A stretch of 64,000 nucleotides of DNA from Pomphorhynchus laevis (GCA_012934845.2 WNNJ02003664.1:62001-126000), one strand, 5' to 3'. Counted from the stretch's first letter, positions 1-11,715 are shown. Notes: generated by a model not told the origin, from the letters alone. Numbers and translations are program-made.

Positions 1-1200
1 CGCCTGCATAAATGTTTACAACGACCTACTCATTTCTCGTGATAAGGCTCTATATAGTGTTTCATCTCTCTTGACCTCTCATCCACCTTCGACATCGTCG
101 ACCACTCGCCTTCGCTATGATTACGGCTTTTCTTCCTCCTCCGTAGAATAGCTTACCTCATATCTATCCGACAGTTCTTTTCGCGTCTGTTCTAATTCAT
201 AATCCTCTCCTTCCATCCTTATTTTCTGCGGGGTCCCACAAGGTTCCGTCCTAGGTCCCCTGATTTTCTCTATTATGCTTGGCAATCGCTCTCCGTTTAT
301 TAAACCTTATCCTTTGACGTCATGCAATACGCCGATGACATCATCATCTATGCTCATGCACCACCTTATTGCATACACGATATCGCAATTTCTGCATCCA
401 ACTGTCTTTCTTCTATCTACAAACGTCTCTCCCATCTTCGTTTCGTTCTAAACCCAGACATGTTCAAAATAATGTGGATCCACCTCGTCAACCTAACATA
501 TCTCCTCCCCCTGTATATTTTGCCTTATCAATCACCCACATAAACCACAATATCACTTTATTAAGATTCCATTTCACTGATTACCTTTCCCTAAACCCTT
601 CGTGCTTTACAAGGTCCGCTCGTGTAACATAATTATCCATGACATCCACCGTATCTGTCCCCTTATCGACTTCCGTTCCTGCATTTCTCTTCTTTTATTG
701 ATTCTTCTCCCTAAAATCGATTAATGCCTCAGCATTTTCGCCAATTCTCCAAAATCCACAATCCTACCTTTACAACGCATTATCAACTCTACCGTTCGAG
801 TGCTTCTACGTCTCCGTCGCTTCGACCACACATCCACATATCTTGCCCAACTCTCTTGACCCGCCATCCACATCCGCATACAACTCTGCCTTCTTCTCGT
901 AACTTTTCGTCTCATCGCTGTCGGCTCCCCATCGTTCATCAACCTCCCTTTCTTAAACGACACCCGCCCCACCTTTATATCGCTGCGTTCCCGTAATTAC
1001 TTCTTACTCCAACAATTAAGGTCTCCGATCCTTCCTCGTTGCCGCCCCACTCGCCTGGAATCAGCTCCCTCTCGACGTCCGCCTCGCTCTCTCCTTTATT
1101 ACTTTCAAATACCGACTCCGTATCCATATTCTCGACACATGATTTAGATTTTTGTTCTTTTTATTGGATCATGTAAGCGTGCACCGGCACGCATTTGCCA
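1..1200 (+). pseudogene. LINE X non-LTR retrotransposon, 3' part (RT to tail), decayed
   Basis: The reading frame is broken but the order of reverse-transcriptase motifs is clear. A GVPQGSVLGPLIF block (RT motif B) is read at about 228-270, and MQYADDIIIYAHA (motif C, catalytic YADD) starts at 322. The C-terminal tail, with a LVAAPLAWNQLPLDVR-like stretch at about 1,030-1,085, ends in a TGA at 1,140. The DNA is strikingly pyrimidine-rich on this strand. The 3' tail after the stop, containing a short run like 'catgtaagcgtgc', is shared with the copies ending near 49,250 and 62,830, which fixes the 3' end near 1,200. The 5' part lies outside the window. The tail resembles CR1/L2/jockey-superfamily LINEs; the exact clade is not settled. 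It is non-functional because of frameshifts and stops. Confidence 0.8.
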
Positions 1201-3445
1201 CGTAAAAATATGATTTTTAACATGTGGTAGCTTTATCAGCAAATAAACATGCGAACTTTCGACTGACATGATGTGATATATAAGCCATTTTTCAGATAAA
1301 GTAAAAAATTATAAAATAAATCGTAGCTCCATAAATTAGGCTATGTTGTGAAATTTGTAATAATTCGACTTATTAGCAGATGAATACTAAAATCATGTAT
1401 ATAAAGAATTAATTGAACTTGCACTACTAACGTTCCTAAATCGAACAGTTTACTGTTCAATGTACATCGGCGTAAAGATATAGGCAACAGGGAACATACT
1501 TTGCAATTTAGGATATTTTCTGCTTAAATTATTTAAGAAAACTTGTTTAAGATAACTTATTGCTTGTTAAGATAATGACACCCTATTTAAAAACAGAAGT
1601 GAACTTATAATATAAAGCATATTTTGATGTTTTATAGTTTTTTAAGACTTTTTAACTCGAAACTTTTACCTTATTGGTAAAAATTTATAACATGCTTTGT
1701 TTAGATAGACAAATTTAACTAGAATTTATAATTATCGGTCATAGAATTATGCGAACAGGCATTGGATGCTGTACTATTTCATTGGTATGGACTTTACATT
1801 CATCATTATCAGAATATTCGTTAAATGCCTGCACATACAAATATAGATACTATCAACATGGCTATTAAGCGAATATAGTTAACGATTTAACTTGGTAAAT
1901 GGCGGTTAAATGAACTGAAATAATTAATATTAGTGCTGAGTTATTTCTCAAAAACGATCAGCATCCATGTCTTTGTTGAAGCATTCATGTATTTGGTTTC
2001 ATTAGGTAACAATCAATTGCTTTGATTATTGAAACTACAACATGTAGAGATTACAGTAGCTTGGATATTTTAAAGTGAAAGCTTCAATTACTTAAGTTAA
2101 TGACTCAAATTTAGTTAGTATTGGAGAGGAGGTATAGATAATTCCATATTAATTGAATATTCGGTAATACCTATGAATTTAATTTCTAGGCAGGAAGGAA
2201 AGTTGTATTTCAACCACAGCTGAATGTGTAAAGTGATATCAAATCAACGGATGATGAATACTTTGAAAAACATTATTGCTATCTACGAGTCAAGATTATT
2301 TTTGGTTCCTTTAAACATGAATAGTCATATTGAAGATGGAATCAGGCTTAATAAAAATAAATTTAATTGATATTTTAAAATATTCAAAATTGGACTGTTT
2401 TTATTTCTTGAAAATAATACTGTATTAAAATTTTCGTATTAAACCGTAATTAGTCAAATCACAATTTTATTTGGGTTTGAATATCTTTATAAAAAATAAA
2501 TATTAACAGAGAGCTAAGCAGATACAAAATTCCGATTTTTTTTCGACATATCGACGAAATTTTTTTATTTTGATTAAGATCATCAATATACATGATAAAT
2601 AAACATCTAAGAATATACATACCAACTTAAGGACGGTAAACCTGATCTAGTTATGAAAATCAAGTGCATTATAATTAAAATTAGACCGCATTCTAAAGTT
2701 ATTGTATCATGCCTTGTTGTAACTCCAAATTAAAATTTTATGTTGGAATGCGGTTTCAGAAATTACATACAAAAATACTTGTGTGTATGACAAAAATGGA
2801 ATTCCATTTATGGACCATTAACATTATAATTAGACTGTGAAGTATTAATCTTACAGACCAATTATTAATTTGTATTTCAAAGTGATGAAAATAACTTTTA
2901 TTTCGCTATTTATAATTATACTGTGAAGTATTAATCTATCATGCCAATTATTTATTTGTATTTCAAAATGATAAAAATAACTTTTATTTCGTTATTTTAA
3001 CAAAAAGAAGGAAGTTTATGTGAAAATTAAATTTGACTTGGCGACTTGATTTTCTAATTATTTCTTATATTAAATAAAACGTAATGTTTTAAATCTTACT
3101 ATGCCTAAAGGCGGTATAGATATTTTCCTAACGAAAATTCATGCAATCTTCTATTGCACTCAAAATAAAAAAAATTATTATAAAAAAATCATTATATTAA
3201 ATCATTATATACTTAATTCAATCATATCACTTCTAACGATACTCGAATCACCAGAGGTGAGAGTTAATAATTACAATAATACAAAAGTTAATATTACAAG
3301 AGTTAATAAATACAATAATCTAATTACGAGAATATTAGATGAGTGGACGTAAGAAAATCCTTAATACGGATACTTCACTTCAGGTTCAGTGTTCAATCAA
3401 AAACTGCTATGTCTAGACTACTGTTATCTGTGATTCGTCTCGCAT
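1201..3445. other. AT-rich stretch without a recognisable gene
   Basis: No coding similarity was recognised on either strand. A small open frame at 3,101-3,352 is Asn/Ile/Lys-rich low-complexity sequence, as expected by chance here, and lies just upstream of the truncated PLE copy. A two-unit direct repeat is described separately. Confidence 0.5.
2823..3000. repeat. Two-copy direct tandem repeat, about 89 bp unit
   Basis: The stretch beginning 'actgtgaagtattaatc' near 2,833 is repeated with a few differences near 2,921. Both units continue through 'ttgtatttcaaa' and 'aataacttttatttcg'. I see no coding content. Confidence 0.75.
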
Positions 3446-5118
3446 CAAAGAAAATATACATTAACCATAAACTTCTTAAAAAATGTATAAATAACATAAA
3501 TATAGCCGGACTTTTAAATAATTCTAAAAGTAAAGAAATAATAGGGTCAGATTTAAGTAAATATATTCCTAAAATAAGGTATAAACTCCTACCACCATTA
3601 GGACGAAAAATTTGTAATTATAATAAAGAATTAAAATCAATATGTAACGATAATATTAGAAACATAATGAAAACAGAATGCAATTGTAAAAGTCTTAGTT
3701 TTGATAAAATAAATGAACATATATGTACCCATAATCTAGAATTAATTGAGAATTGTGAATTAAGAAAGCTGCTATCAAAAGGGTATAAATATAGATTAAA
3801 TAACAACAACGACAAAAATAAAATTTTCAGTTCGTTATATAATAACTTAAATGATTACTTTAGTAAGCTGATTAATAGTGAAAGCTCGAATATATCTAAG
3901 ATAAAAATTTGGAAAGATTATATATTTGATAAAATTAAAAATAAAATGAAAATAACAAACAATTATAAAAGGAAAGATAAAATTAATAAAGATATGTATA
4001 AAGAACTTACTAAATTAAAGGATAACTATATAATAACAACTATTGATAAAGCTAGTAATAACTTTGTCTTCATATGCAAAAAGCTTTATTATGATATACT
4101 AATGAAAGAGGTTAATTCTAATGATTTAAATGTAAATCCAACATATGAACGTAGTGAGTTGAGTTTAGAAACAATTATTACAAGTCACTGTTCTATAATG
4201 GATAAAAAGGGTATAAAGGTTGAATTAGATAATAAAACTATACCTATATTATATTGGAATCCAAAATTACATAAAAATCCAATAAAACCTAGGTTCATAT
4301 GTAGTGCGTTTAAATGTACATTAAAACCACTTTCTGTCTATATGAATAAAATACTTAAAGTAATTAAAGCACATTTTAAAAAATATTGCAAGGTAATCGA
4401 AATTAATACTGGTATAAAACACTATTTCAGTATTAATTCTACAAAAGAATTTTTAGAACAGACAAAAGGAATAAATTTTCAAAATATAAATACATACGAT
4501 TTTAGTACGCTTTATACAAATCTAGATTTAGTAGATATTAAAGAAGCGTTAGTAAAATTAATTAATCTTATATTCGGAAAAAGATATACATATATATGTT
4601 ATAATAATTATAACGCCTATCTAACAAAAATTAAACCATCAAATAAATATAAATATATGGATAAAATTGAATTAATAGAATCCTTAAATATTTTGATAAA
4701 TCAAAATTATTTAAAAGTAGGGACATCTATATTTAGACAAGTAAAAGGTGTTCCAATGGGTGGTAATAGTAGCCCAATTATAGCTGACTTGTTTTTAAGC
4801 TTTATAGAATATGAATTTGTTCATAACTGTGTAAAAACTAAATCTAAACAATATAAATATATGAAATATATGTATCGATACATTGATGATATATGTGTAT
4901 TTAATTCAAATAATTTTTATTCAATTAGTGAGCACATTTATCCAGAAAGCCTTATTCTTAACAAAACCAATATTAATGATAAAGAAGGTGTATATCTAGA
5001 TATGAACATTAAAATAACATTAACTAAAACTACTATTAATTTATATCGTAAAGATGACATATTTAAATTTACAAGAAACATATTTTTGCATGAGCATTCA
5101 TGCATACATATAATATAA
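3343..5118 (+). pseudogene. PLE1 reverse transcriptase (copy A), main open frame
   Basis: The open frame is 591 codons. The first 45 or so residues are not element sequence or are out of frame; homology to copy B starts near residue 35-48. Penelope-type RT motifs follow in order: a KASNNFVFI-type fingers block (about residue 238), YWNPKLHKNP (about 305), DFSTLYTNLDL (about 386, first catalytic Asp), FRQVKGVPMGGNSSP (about 464; the GNSSP form is typical of PLEs), and YRYIDDICVF (about 507, catalytic DD). It ends early at HSCIHII because one C present in copy B is missing near 5,106. The rest of the protein continues in another frame. Family role: target-primed reverse transcription of its own RNA. 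Confidence 0.85.
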
Positions 5119-5369
5119 AATATAATACATTAAATAATGAAATTTTAAGAATTGCAACAATATGTAATGATATTGGCTTTCTTCAAAATCATTTAAATAA
5201 TTTAATAGATACATATTTTAAACTAGGTTACTATAAAAATAACATCAAGCATAAAATAGTAAAATATATAAATCAACACAATAATATAAAGAATAAATTT
5301 AAACTCTTAGTGGCAAATTTTTATGGATGGATAATAAATAATATACTTTGCATTAGAATAAGATACTAG
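5100..5369 (+). pseudogene. PLE1 RT C-terminal segment (copy A), shifted frame
   Basis: This 89-codon frame continues the RT after the one-base frameshift near 5,106. It matches the last 80 or so residues of the copy B frame at 13,811-14,524, ending in the same ILCIRIRY. It lies in the thumb/C-terminal extension. No GIY-YIG follows, so the nuclease is not C-terminal in this family. Confidence 0.8.
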
Positions 5370-5379
5370 ATAGTTATTT

Positions 5380-5502
5380 CAGAGGAAATACATCATTAGC
5401 ATGTATTTGGCCCCGCTGCTATGTTGGGTAGAGGAGTTAGGGGCCGAAACCTGATAGCATAGCAGTTCCTCCTGATGACCTCTAATTCTTATTCTGATAC
5501 AA
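5380..5502 (+). other. Conserved structured 3' module of PLE1
   Basis: This non-coding block is present in copies A, B (13,685-13,800, inverted), C (about 32,450-32,570) and D (about 33,070-33,190). Visible pairings are AAATACA with TGTATTT (5,385-5,408), GGCCCC with GGGGCC, and CTGCTATG with CATAGCAG. The last two are interleaved, as in a pseudoknot. In copy D the first helix changes A-T to G-C on both sides. A CTGATGA lies at the end. The function is not known; it may be an RNA processing or packaging signal. Confidence 0.6.
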
Positions 5503-5861
5503 CGTCTGTTATTTATTAGTCAATTCATAAAAATGACGTTTATTTTAAATTTTATTTTTTATTTTTTTAACTTGATTTAAATTATAGAAAATCTAAAAAC
5601 AATTATTAATTTTATTATTTAATTATTAAATTTTGATTTAGCATTATTATGTTTTGTTTATTTTATAATTATATAACAATACGTAGACTCAGTTAGCTGA
5701 TTTAATCTATCAATTTCAATGTTTGTGACATATTTTTAACGTCATTCGAGACCGATTGTAAACTCTATCAATTTCAATGTATGTCATTCGGACTCACAAA
5801 TGTTGTGGCCACCTTCTAGCAAACAATCAACGAGATCATATAGAAATAAAACTTAACTGGC

Positions 5862-6345
5862 ACATATTCATATCTCGACGATATTATTGTATGCATAAAA
5901 ACGCGACAAGAACATGATACAAATCTAGCCAAGTTTAATAAAGTTGTTTCTAATTATCGAGCAATACTAAATGAATTAAAATGTATGATTAATAAGACGA
6001 TTGTCAATATTCTGAGATATAAAGTTGGCATTATATTAAACGGACTGATCCTAATCGTGCCTCCTTTTTTGCGAGAACTGTACTTAAAAATAAACTTCAA
6101 ATGTTAAAAATTGTTGCCTTTTTTCGTCGAATACTATTATGGCATTTTATGGAACGCCATGTTTTTGCTACTTAGAGACTACAATCGTCATGTTGCTGCT
6201 TGGGAAACTGCCCTCGCTGAATGCATTCAGTCTATTCGAAAACTATTATGCACCGCACCTGCTCAAAACCTCATTATCGGATCATCAACGAATACAGATA
6301 TCGTTCCGAATCTGTATTCGTGTGAAACTTTAACAAACGCGATAA
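5862..6345 (+). pseudogene. Ty3/Gypsy-like LTR-retrotransposon RT relic
   Basis: From 5,862 a frame reads TYSYLDDIIVCIKTRQEH, the YLDD active-site block of LTR-retrotransposon RT, followed by a NELKC segment like the usual 'LNPEKC'. After a stop near 6,103, another frame gives FLLLRD, then WETALAECIQSIRKLLCTAP at about 6,207-6,270. This resembles the segment between RT and RNase H. No LTRs were recognised. It is a decayed fragment; the superfamily assignment is by motif only. Confidence 0.6.
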
Positions 6346-6624
6346 AAATGACGATAAATTATTTAAGGCTAAACTGATAAACGCGAATCTAAACGTTGTT
6401 TATATGGAATTTTCATCTGGGATAGAAACGAATATCTATATCGTTGTCCTTCAGAAACTGCATTTACAAGGATCCGAACAATGTAGATATTCTTAATTTT
6501 AGATCGTCAAAAACCGGTAATATCGACAGTATGACAGCTTTGATACTAACCAGCTCTCTGGAGATAACTTGTTGAACATCAATATGATGTCTCTAGTAAT
6601 ATCGATATGAACGTGAATTTAAAG

Positions 6625-6702
6625 CATACAACCCATCATGTGACAACTCAAGAATACAACCCATCATTCCCGATACAACCCATCATGTGACAGCTCAAGA
6701 AT
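6625..6702. repeat. Short direct repeats
   Basis: The phrase 'acaacccatcat' occurs three times, and 'gtgacanctcaagaat' twice, as a small degenerate minisatellite. Confidence 0.6.
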
Positions 6703-8149
6703 TCTACCGACGAAGTACAAGGCGAAAAGTCCTGCTTACTTCCAAAATTTATGATGAATGTGGTATCATGTTAATGTGTTATCTTTGCATTTGACTTTAT
6801 TAATACTTATTATAATTTGTAGATTCGTGAATAAAAGCCATTTATTACAAATGCCTATTTGTGAGAAGGCTGTATGTCATTCGTCTAACAACAAATTTAA
6901 GTATTATCGTAACAAATTAAGTTTATTCTCGTCGTATTATGACTAATTAATCATAATATGACTAAATTTGAATTTCATCTTACTGAATAGATTAAATGCG
7001 TTATATGAAAATGACTACGTGACTATAAAAATAAAGATTTTGTTAATGACTACGTGACTGTTTCAAGTACAGCGTTGCAACGTTGCTCCATAGCAGTTAT
7101 TTTTATCGTTGAACATTACATCGATTTGTCGTTGAACCAGCATAATGCATTTGATTAATTACAGCAAGAAAAAGACTGTATTTGCAATATTCAAGCTTAC
7201 GATATAGCACTTGTCCAGCAAGGAAGTCAAATTTGACGTTGATTAGAGCATCAAAATATTGTAAAAATAAAAAATTTATTTTAACTATGTGGATTGGTAA
7301 GATTCCAAAAATCGATAGTAATATGGCATACAAAATTACTTTGCGTTATAAAATACTTACTTTTTTAAGCACTTAATACTTGAGTACTCGTTAAAATTAA
7401 CAATTCAAATGATAAAAACTAGTTTATTATTTCCTTAGCAATTGTCTTTAATCAATGTCTCTCCCGTGTTATCCATTTGAGGTTTATAAAATAAATATCT
7501 CGCTAAAATTTAAAGATTTTTCAACATAATTCAATCAACCGAAACATTGATTTGCTATTCTATCAGTCTTGACAAATACGGATGATTTGAAATTATGGAT
7601 ATAAGTTCTTAAAATTACAATATCCTGCAACGGTAATGTAGATGCCGTACATTGGTGGTCAATGGCAAACATAATATGCTCGAATAACTATAACGTACTA
7701 TTTTAAAATGACTCTGAATTGAATATAACTTTGCATTACAATATTGCTATACACTTTGGCCTGTTTACAAGTTCAGTAAACCTGTAAAGAAAACAAAAAG
7801 ATTTAGTGGTCAAAATACGATATTATTGGTTTGAAAGACCAAATTGTCATAAAAATCCGGGGAATATTAAATTTACACGACAAAATACTTAGAGAGATGT
7901 AACAAAAGATTAATACATCGTTATTAAATGTCAACTTTATTTGGCGTATATCAAAATTATATACGAATAATCCGCATATATAATTGATTTGTTGAATTTT
8001 TATAGAAAATTTTGTTTTATATCAGTTCATTCTGTAATTATAAAGTCATAACTATATTATTTATTCGAATGATAAACGAATTAAAATAGCACATTTCGAA
8101 TTTCAATTACAATTTAAACACCAATTTTAAGCATTTAGTAATTTTAAAA
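6703..8149. other. AT-rich stretch without a recognisable gene
   Basis: Open frames here are short and show no family signature on either strand. A small duplication of 'atgactacgtgact' occurs at 7,009-7,060. Confidence 0.45.
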
Positions 8150-8458
8150 TTACGCTCTAAATAGTACGATGTCCCATAGTCCTAATTTCAGTTGTATGAA
8201 TGTTCCTTTCACAAAACCTATATTTGCTACAAGATTTTCACCAATCCCACAATGCCATCTATGACCATAATTACGTTGAAATGTCTCTGTTAATACCATT
8301 GGTATACTAGATTCAATTTTGTTGCCATTTAGACATCCGGTCAATGTTTTCACTAAGAGATTTACCATTTCCTGGGGCATGTCCGTCATTACAAGCTGTA
8401 TGAAAGAGTTATTCTCTCCAGAATCTATTTTTGTTGATGTCTTTTCTGGCTTTTTCAT
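8150..8458 (-). CDS. Dynein light chain, LC8 type (axonemal DNAL4/DYNLL-like)
   Basis: The frame codes for 102 residues, close to the 89-105 of the LC8 family. After a polar 25-residue N-terminus come TDMPQEM, equivalent to DMSEEM/DMPEEM at the start of the LC8 fold, then a helical stretch, a FQRNYGHRWHCGIGENL block (the family's KKYNPTWHCIVG) and a final IQLKLGLWDIVLF beta strand (family FYLGQVAILLF). LC8 proteins are homodimeric adaptors in dynein complexes; the MPxEM form leans toward the axonemal DNAL4 branch. I chose the ATG at 8,458 because a plausible 3' splice site (ttttgcag) lies directly before it, so a 5'-UTR or upstream exon may exist. A longer frame upstream would need to read through that site. 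It is not frameshifted and appears intact, though divergent; a processed copy cannot be excluded. Confidence 0.78.
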   Translation of the reverse strand: MKKPEKTSTKIDSGENNSFIQLVMTDMPQEMVNLLVKTLTGCLNGNKIESSIPMVLTETFQRNYGHRWHCGIGENLVANIGFVKGTFIQLKLGLWDIVLFRA

Positions 8459-8599
8459 CTGCAAAATCACATTTAATTATAAAAGTTTTTGTATTATTTA
8501 AACTATTAATAAAACATTTTATTAAAGCTTTGGAATTAAAGTATTGGTATTATTCAGTATAGCATTAGTAGTGCGTTATTAAATGAAGTTAAACATCAT

Positions 8600-9230
8600 A
8601 AGTAATTAGGTGTAATGATTCATCACTTTCTTAAGACACGATTGAATAGTAAGCGCACAAGGATAAAAGCAACTAGGATATTGTACTACATCAAAAATAC
8701 ATTTATCAGACTGTCACCTCCTGTGCTTAGTATCTTATTTTCTTCACTAGTTCGCCCTCATCTAAAGTACAGCGTCCCTGAATACTTTCCTATCGCTAAG
8801 CGAGAATTGCTCGACTATGAGTCGGTACTGAAGAGAGGTTCAAGGATATGCTTTAGGGCTAGAACGTCCTACTGCATGTGACTGCGTACGCTAGGGATAA
8901 GCTCGATTCGTGACACAGTTGTCTTACTAGACTTCTCCTGTTTTTAAACGATTGTAAACAAACTTGATGGCTTCCCCACTAAATCCTCGGATTGAGAAGT
9001 AGGACATTACGCGGTCACTCGAAAAGCTATATAAGACGCACTATTATCAATTGCCCGCCAACTTTCGACTGCCACATCGCGCGCTCAACCTGTGGAATGT
9101 GTTGCCTGAAGAAGTCGTCACTTGTTCTTCGATGAAGCACGTTTAGCGACTTTTCCTTTCATGGATGAAGAATCGACACTCACACTTTCACGGATATCTT
9201 GAATCCTGCTTGTTCAAATAATCTCGATGC
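8600..9230 (+). pseudogene. CR1/jockey-like LINE, RT C-terminal relic
   Basis: The frame from 8,615 reads ...LSPPVLSILFSSLVRPHLKYSVP and then KRELLDYESVLKRGSRI. This is the conserved RT-thumb segment (LYxxLVRPHLEYA...LESVQRRATR) of CR1/jockey LINEs. After stops, a frame at about 9,040-9,130 gives LPHRALNLWNVLPEEVV, equivalent to the usual tail 'VNLWNSLPxxVV'. It has several stops and is a dead fragment, distinct from LINE X. Confidence 0.75.
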
Positions 9231-9654
9231 GGTCAATTTACTGATTACCATATATTAATTTGTAAACTTTGTTTTTTTTGAGCAGGCAAAACAGCTTATC
9301 AGCCAACGTCTGGTATTTAATGATAATATACAGATATTTATTTTCAGAAAAATCACGTTACATAAAAAAAACTTTAGTTACAGCTGAATAAGAAGAAACT
9401 GCTCATTTTTAAATTTGTTAAAAAAATAAACAAATACAACTTAACTTTTCAAACTTTAGAATTCAATCATATCCACTAAAGATCTTGCTTTATCTTGCAA
9501 GTATTTAGAACTTATTCTTGTATAATTTTCGGCCATATATTGTGGCCCTCCTATACATAATAATAGATTTCATAAAATGTATAATTTATGTTTTTATTTG
9601 TATGATTCCGTCGTATTTTCCAGTTTTATCCTGAGGAAAACAAGGCAGTACTAA

Positions 9655-9735
9655 TATTACTAGGAGTTTGATAGGAATTTGTAATTCTTTAACTGGTTCA
9701 ATCTTAAATTGAGATATTAGTTTTTTATAATTGGT
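9655..9735. repeat. Dispersed repeat R, copy 1
   Basis: It shares 'aggagtttgat', 'aatttgtaattctttaactg' and 'ttgagatattagtttt' with copies at about 13,395-13,475 and 16,668-16,755. The PLE1 copy B lies between copies 2 and 3. Confidence 0.65.
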
Positions 9736-9850
9736 GGCTACTAATATTTATATTATATTAATTATTATTGTATAAATTACATAAATAATTTTATCGTTAA
9801 TATTAATAAATATTAATAATATTGAAATTTTGATATCTATTTTATTTTAC

Positions 9851-10232
9851 ACGCTACTTTAATCCGATCTATAGGCCAACAGCAGTACGCAACATTTCAG
9901 TATTGGTGGATCTTATTAGCTACTGATGTAATACCTACGTTTCACGTTTCGGTCCCTTTAATGTTGGCTTACGATCACTCAACTCGTCTGTTTTTATTAG
10001 CAGATTTAATTTGAAATAAGAAATGATTTCAATTAAATTTGTAAATTGTAAGACTAATGTATTTTATTAAATATAATTGCTGATAAAAGCAGACGAGTTG
10101 AATGCTTGTAAGGGAACGTTTAAAAAGACCGAAACGTGAAACGTAGGTATTGGATCAGTAGCTGATATGGTCCACCTATACTGAAATGAAACGTATTACT
10201 GTTGGCTTAAAAATATAAGATTAAAGCAGCAT
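9851..10232. repeat. Foldback element with hammerhead-like core in each arm
   Basis: Two arms of about 110 bp are inverted around an AT-rich spacer. The left arm starts 'cgctactttaatccgat' near 9,852; the right arm ends 'aagattaaagcagc' near 10,230. In the reverse complement of the left arm (9,908-9,955) and in the right arm read on the + strand (10,127-10,173) the order is GACC, GAAA, CGTGAAACG, TA, a short helix, then CTGATGA or a mutated form, then GRTCC. This is the order of a type II hammerhead. No coding frame was seen. Confidence 0.7.
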
Positions 10233-10849
10233 CCAGTTGCTAGTGTGTACCTTAAATTAGGAATAATAGTGAAATCACGGATTGGTTAGTATTATAACTT
10301 ACAAATTACTATACCAGTTTTTCTATAGTTTTCAATAATTGATTCTAAAACAATTCATTTTTTACTTATTGTGAATTTATAATTTCAATTCAGTTTTAAA
10401 TGATATTCGCAATTATTAGTTTTAAAACATTAAATTTTAGATATACGTCAATCATTTAGCGTTCATATATCATATTCGTTTGCCATCCCATTCTCGCAGA
10501 AGAAAGCGGAACGAAAGTAAAATGCCGTTTTACGACAATTCGATTAACTTGAGAATTTTCAGGAATTAATTAATAATTTATTATAATAATTTCTAAATTG
10601 TTATAGAAAATACCGAAATGATTTTTAATGTTCTAGATTTTTATGCTAGAAACGGTTAAATATCAATACAAAACGATATCTTTATATTGAAAATTTCAAT
10701 ATAAAACACCAAATTTCATTATAAAAACTGAATGTAGATATTGTCTTCGATAAAAACCGGATATTTCAAAAACGGATAAAAATAAATAAAATCCGAATAA
10801 AAACCAAATAAAAACCGGATATTTCAAAAATATTTCATTTTTTGAAATA

Positions 10850-11715
10850 GTATTAAGTTTCCAATAACTCGATATTTTGTTATGGATTATTAAAATCCTT
10901 CATTAATTCTAATTTTCGATAAAGCAGACGAATCAAGTGATCGTTAGCCAACATTTAAAAAAACAAAACGTAAGACGCAGGTATTGGATTAGTAGCTGAT
11001 GAGGTCCATAATACTAAACTGCATATATAGGATTAAAGTAGCGCGCAGAATAAAATAGTCATCAAAATTATAAAAAAAAATTCGCTTGCATGGTAACTGT
11101 GCTTGATTAAATCCAATTATGCCGATTAAGATGATTAATGATTTGATAAAATATTAGGTCAATTTTAGAGAAACGATTGTCAGTATCAAATGTAAGGAAT
11201 ATATCAAATGCAGGAATTGTTAAATTACTTCGTAAAATTTAAGACAAAAATCTTTCATTACAAGACTGCATTAAAAAAGCCCAAAACGAGAATCAGTAGC
11301 TGATGAGGTCTATCGATACTGAAATGTAGCGTTCTGCTGATGGCTTATAGATATAATTAAAGTAACGCGCAGTGCCATCAAAAATAAGAAGCAAAAATAA
11401 GAAGTAAACTATATACGACTAGTTTGATCACGGTAATTAATTTCAAAAGTAGGTAGATTTTCAAATTGTAGTTGGTACCTTCCCCTATTAACACTGATTT
11501 AATTTAAAATCAGAAATGATTTCAATAAAATTTGCAAAATGTAAGACGAAAGTCTTTCATTATAAAATCAATTATAATGATGGAGACCATATTCCAGCAT
11601 TAAAAAGACTAAAACGTGAAACGTGGGTACTGGATCAGTAGCTGATAGGTTCCATTAATACTAAAATGTAGCGTACTGCTGTTGGCTTATAGATAGGATT
11701 AAAGTAGCGTGTAGA
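10850..11715 (+). repeat. Cluster of three decayed half-copies of the 9.85 kb foldback family
   Basis: Half-copies end near 11,047, 11,370 and 11,715, each with 'attaaagtarcg'. Cores with CTGATGAG or CTGATAG lie at about 10,961-11,007, 11,279-11,310 and 11,606-11,653. The sequences upstream of each also match the spacer of the 9.85 kb copy ('atgatttcaat', 'tgtaagac'). Confidence 0.7.

Larger units (their letters stand above)
3446..5707 (+). mobile_element. Penelope-like element PLE1, copy A (5'-truncated)
   Basis: This copy matches the - strand copy at 13,481-16,520 almost base for base. Homology begins near 3,446 and ends near 5,707, just after the shared 'ctcagttagctgattt'. It carries the RT but lacks the GIY-YIG module that sits upstream of the RT in copy B, so it is truncated at the 5' end. 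The non-coding 3' module at 5,380-5,500 is conserved in all copies. The 3' end is rich in A+T. One base is missing near 3,475 relative to copy B, and one near 5,106. Confidence 0.85.

Noticed and set aside
724-996. Open frames on both strands in the LINE X tail as separate genes
   Set aside because: They are overlapping frames of the pyrimidine-rich LINE X sequence; the family motifs belong to the element.
3101-3352. 83-codon open frame upstream of PLE1 copy A as a gene
   Set aside because: Low-complexity Asn/Ile/Lys composition typical of A/T-rich random DNA, with no similarity recognised and no matching sequence upstream of copy B.
5380-5502. Standard hammerhead in the PLE1 3' module (GAAAC and CTGATGA both present)
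   Set aside because: The boxes and helices are in the wrong order for any of the three hammerhead types; it was kept only as an unexplained structure.
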